Shown: positions 62,442 to 64,000 of the stretch, piece by piece | How positions within the stretch are numbered: position 1 is the first letter of the stretch | How the letters are laid out: every line of letters begins with the position of its first letter | Assembly: GCA_965247915.1 (NCBI GenBank) | Contig: OZ252048.1 | Coordinates: 558,001 to 622,000 of the forward strand | DNA: 64,000 nt | From: JAKZRT01 sp965247915 | Lineage (GTDB): Bacteria; Pseudomonadota; Alphaproteobacteria; Rhodobacterales; Rhodobacteraceae | Reading direction: 5' to 3' | Notes under the pieces: model-generated | The model's database searches: none | What the model was told of the DNA's origin: nothing | What the model saw: the letters and a program-made list of their open reading frames with translations, nothing else | Made by a program: the position numbers and the translations under genes

Positions 62442-64000
62442 ATGGCTGATAGCGGCACACCCAACAATTGGCCTTCAACAACTGGGGCCCGCGCCGCGTG
62501 GATGAAACAGGCTGGTGGTCTGGAAGCCGCGATTGCTTCTGGGCTGTTGCATCATACCGTGACTATGCCCCTGGCCGAAGCCCTTGTCCTCGGGCTTATG
62601 CGTCAGGGTGTGACCAAGTATCTGGCCATATTCGGCCATGGGTCGACGGCCATAGCGGACGTTTTGCGAGTGTACGAAACAGAAGGGCTTGTTCGCTGCT
62701 TTCAGTTTCGCAACGAGGTCGAGATGGCCCATGCTGGAACGGCTCTGCGTTGGGTTTATGACGAACTTTGTGCCATTGTAACCTCTATTGGCCCTGGCGC
62801 ATTGCAGGCTTTAGCGGGATCGCTGGCCGCCGCCTCAAACGGTGTCGGCCTCTATCACATTTACGGCGACGAAACGACCCACGGCGAAGGCTACAACATG
62901 CAGCAGGTGCCAAAGCCCGTGCAGGGCCTTTATGGCCAAATTACCGCGTTGATTGGCCAGTCTTATACGCTGCACAGCCCCGGGGCACTTAGGGAGGCGC
63001 TGCGCAAGGGCGCCGCTACGGTGTTTCACCCGTGGCGGCCCGGACCCTTTTACCTGAACCTGCCGCTGAATACGCAACCTGAATTGGTTTCCCTGCGCAT
63101 CGACGCACTACCGGTTGTTCCCAGGTTTTCACCCACTGTGCCCGCGCGAGACGACGCGTTCGAACGTGCGGCAGATCTCATCGCACTGTCGGAACGCATC
63201 GTGATCAAAGCAGGTGGCGGCGCGCGTGGATGTGCCAGTCAGCTGCGGAGATTTGCCGAAGCGGCAGGTGCGGCGGTTGTCTTAAGTCCAGGTTCTTTGG
63301 GCGTGATGGCCGACGCACATCCACAGAACATGCATGTTGGCGGCTCCAAAGGGTCGATATCTGGCAATTTCGCTATGGAGGAGGCTGATCTCTTGGTTGT
63401 GATCGGTAGCCGCGCGGTCTGTCAAAGCGACTGTTCGGGGATAGGCTGGCCGAAGGTCCGCAATGTCATCAATATCAATGCCGACCCTGTCGATGTTCAG
63501 CACTATAATCAGACCACAGCCTTGAACGGGGACGCTGGCGAGGTACTCTCGGTACTGATCGAAAAGCTTACCCGTGACCACACGGATATCTGTGCGAATA
63601 AGCAGTCCTGGTTAGAAAGTTGCGCCACGAAAAAAGCCGAATGGGTGTCATTCAAGGCATCTCAATACGCGGCAGACCGCCCCACTGATCCGGTCTGGAA
63701 CCAACCTGTCCTGACCCAGCCGCAGGCAATCAAAACTGTCGCAGATTTCTGCCGGGATCATGACGTGATCAAGTATTTCGACGCTGGAGATGTGCAGGCA
63801 AACGGCTTCCAGATTGTCGAGGACAATCACCCTGGTGAGACATTTACAGAAACCGGAGCCTCGTACATGGGCTTTGCTGTCTCGGCTCTTTTGGCCGGAG
63901 CGATAGCAGAAAATGGTCGTTACGCCGTGGCCTTTACCGGCGATGGATCGTTTATGATGAACCCGCAGGTCCTGATTGATGGCGTCGAGCATGGGGTGCA
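62442..64000 (+). CDS. Thiamine pyrophosphate enzyme, IolD-like (3' end outside the window)
   Basis: 519 codons up to the window edge without a stop. The N-terminal TPP-binding domain has the catalytic Glu region FRNEVEMAHAGTALRW. The middle domain has ERIVIKAGGGARGCASQLRR, then ADLLVVIGSRAVCQSDCSGI. The TPP/Mg motif begins at the end (AVAFTGDGSFMMNPQVLIDG). Architecture and N-terminus resemble trihydroxycyclohexane-1,2-dione hydrolase (IolD) of inositol breakdown, although it could be a related acyloin or sugar lyase. The ATG follows an AAGGA site. Its neighbours support a cyclitol or sugar catabolic role. Confidence 0.82.
   Translation, partial: MADSGTPNNWPSTTGARAAWMKQAGGLEAAIASGLLHHTVTMPLAEALVLGLMRQGVTKYLAIFGHGSTAIADVLRVYETEGLVRCFQFRNEVEMAHAGTALRWVYDELCAIVTSIGPGALQALAGSLAAASNGVGLYHIYGDETTHGEGYNMQQVPKPVQGLYGQITALIGQSYTLHSPGALREALRKGAATVFHPWRPGPFYLNLPLNTQPELVSLRIDALPVVPRFSPTVPARDDAFERAADLIALSERIVIKAGGGARGCASQLRRFAEAAGAAVVLSPGSLGVMADAHPQNMHVGGSKGSISGNFAMEEADLLVVIGSRAVCQSDCSGIGWPKVRNVININADPVDVQHYNQTTALNGDAGEVLSVLIEKLTRDHTDICANKQSWLESCATKKAEWVSFKASQYAADRPTDPVWNQPVLTQPQAIKTVADFCRDHDVIKYFDAGDVQANGFQIVEDNHPGETFTETGASYMGFAVSALLAGAIAENGRYAVAFTGDGSFMMNPQVLIDGVEHGV

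Overview
The window looks like a chromosomal segment of a marine alphaproteobacterium of the Rhodobacterales (Roseobacter group). The clues are an NDUFS4-like complex I protein, a HisD-superfamily dehydrogenase of the sulfopropanediol type, a TctAB transporter, two sugar/polyol ABC systems, and the alphaproteobacterial style of the insertion sequences. All assignments come from reading the sequence and translated proteins; no searches were run.

Layout. 1-2.2 kb: lysis end of a prophage (GH19 endolysin, holin, small lipoprotein, lipase-like protein). 2.3-5.9 kb: accessory genes, with an Apea-like HEPN protein, a partition-protein fragment, a thermonuclease, and IS1595 and IS1380 scars. 6.0-10.9 kb: tRNA-Arg, two small membrane proteins, a secreted nuclease gene split by an IS21 element, and an NDUFS4-like gene. 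11.2-19.9 kb: an IS630 element, uvrB, and a three-level nest in which a membrane-protein gene is split by a passenger-carrying IS1595-like transposon whose transposase gene is itself split by a second IS21 copy. 19.9-32.5 kb: REP hairpins with a RAYT remnant, tctBA, a broken sensor kinase, a HisD-like dehydrogenase with an IclR regulator, CDF/ZIP/multicopper-oxidase metal genes, and two capsule-type glycan genes. 32.5-35.7 kb: a tRNA 3' fragment, a truncated integrase, and a GC-rich frameshifted phage tail-tip gene.

35.7-47.0 kb is bracketed by two nearly identical inverted 1510-bp IS3 elements. Between them lie a GNAT gene, a P450 remnant, further IS elements and a complete ugpBAEC glycerol-3-phosphate uptake operon. 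The right-hand IS3 copy removed the front of a CBASS-type CD-NTase, leaving its C-terminal half and a 2TM effector gene. 48.7-53.2 kb: a gene split by another IS21 element, a P4-type integrase, and the 5' half of a tRNA-Gly carrying a 24-bp tandem duplication. 53.4-56.2 kb: a sulfotransferase, an in-frame IstA/tyrosine-recombinase chimera, and a glpD remnant. 56.3-64 kb: an ABC sugar/polyol importer facing an IclR regulator, a Gfo/Idh/MocA oxidoreductase and an IolD-like TPP enzyme, which together look like one uptake and catabolism locus.

The dominant theme is repeated insertion and recombination in a defence/prophage island. Several interrupted genes can be restored on paper because the target duplications are exact (nuclease, membrane protein, P450). 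Other junctions lack duplications and point to recombination between IS copies.
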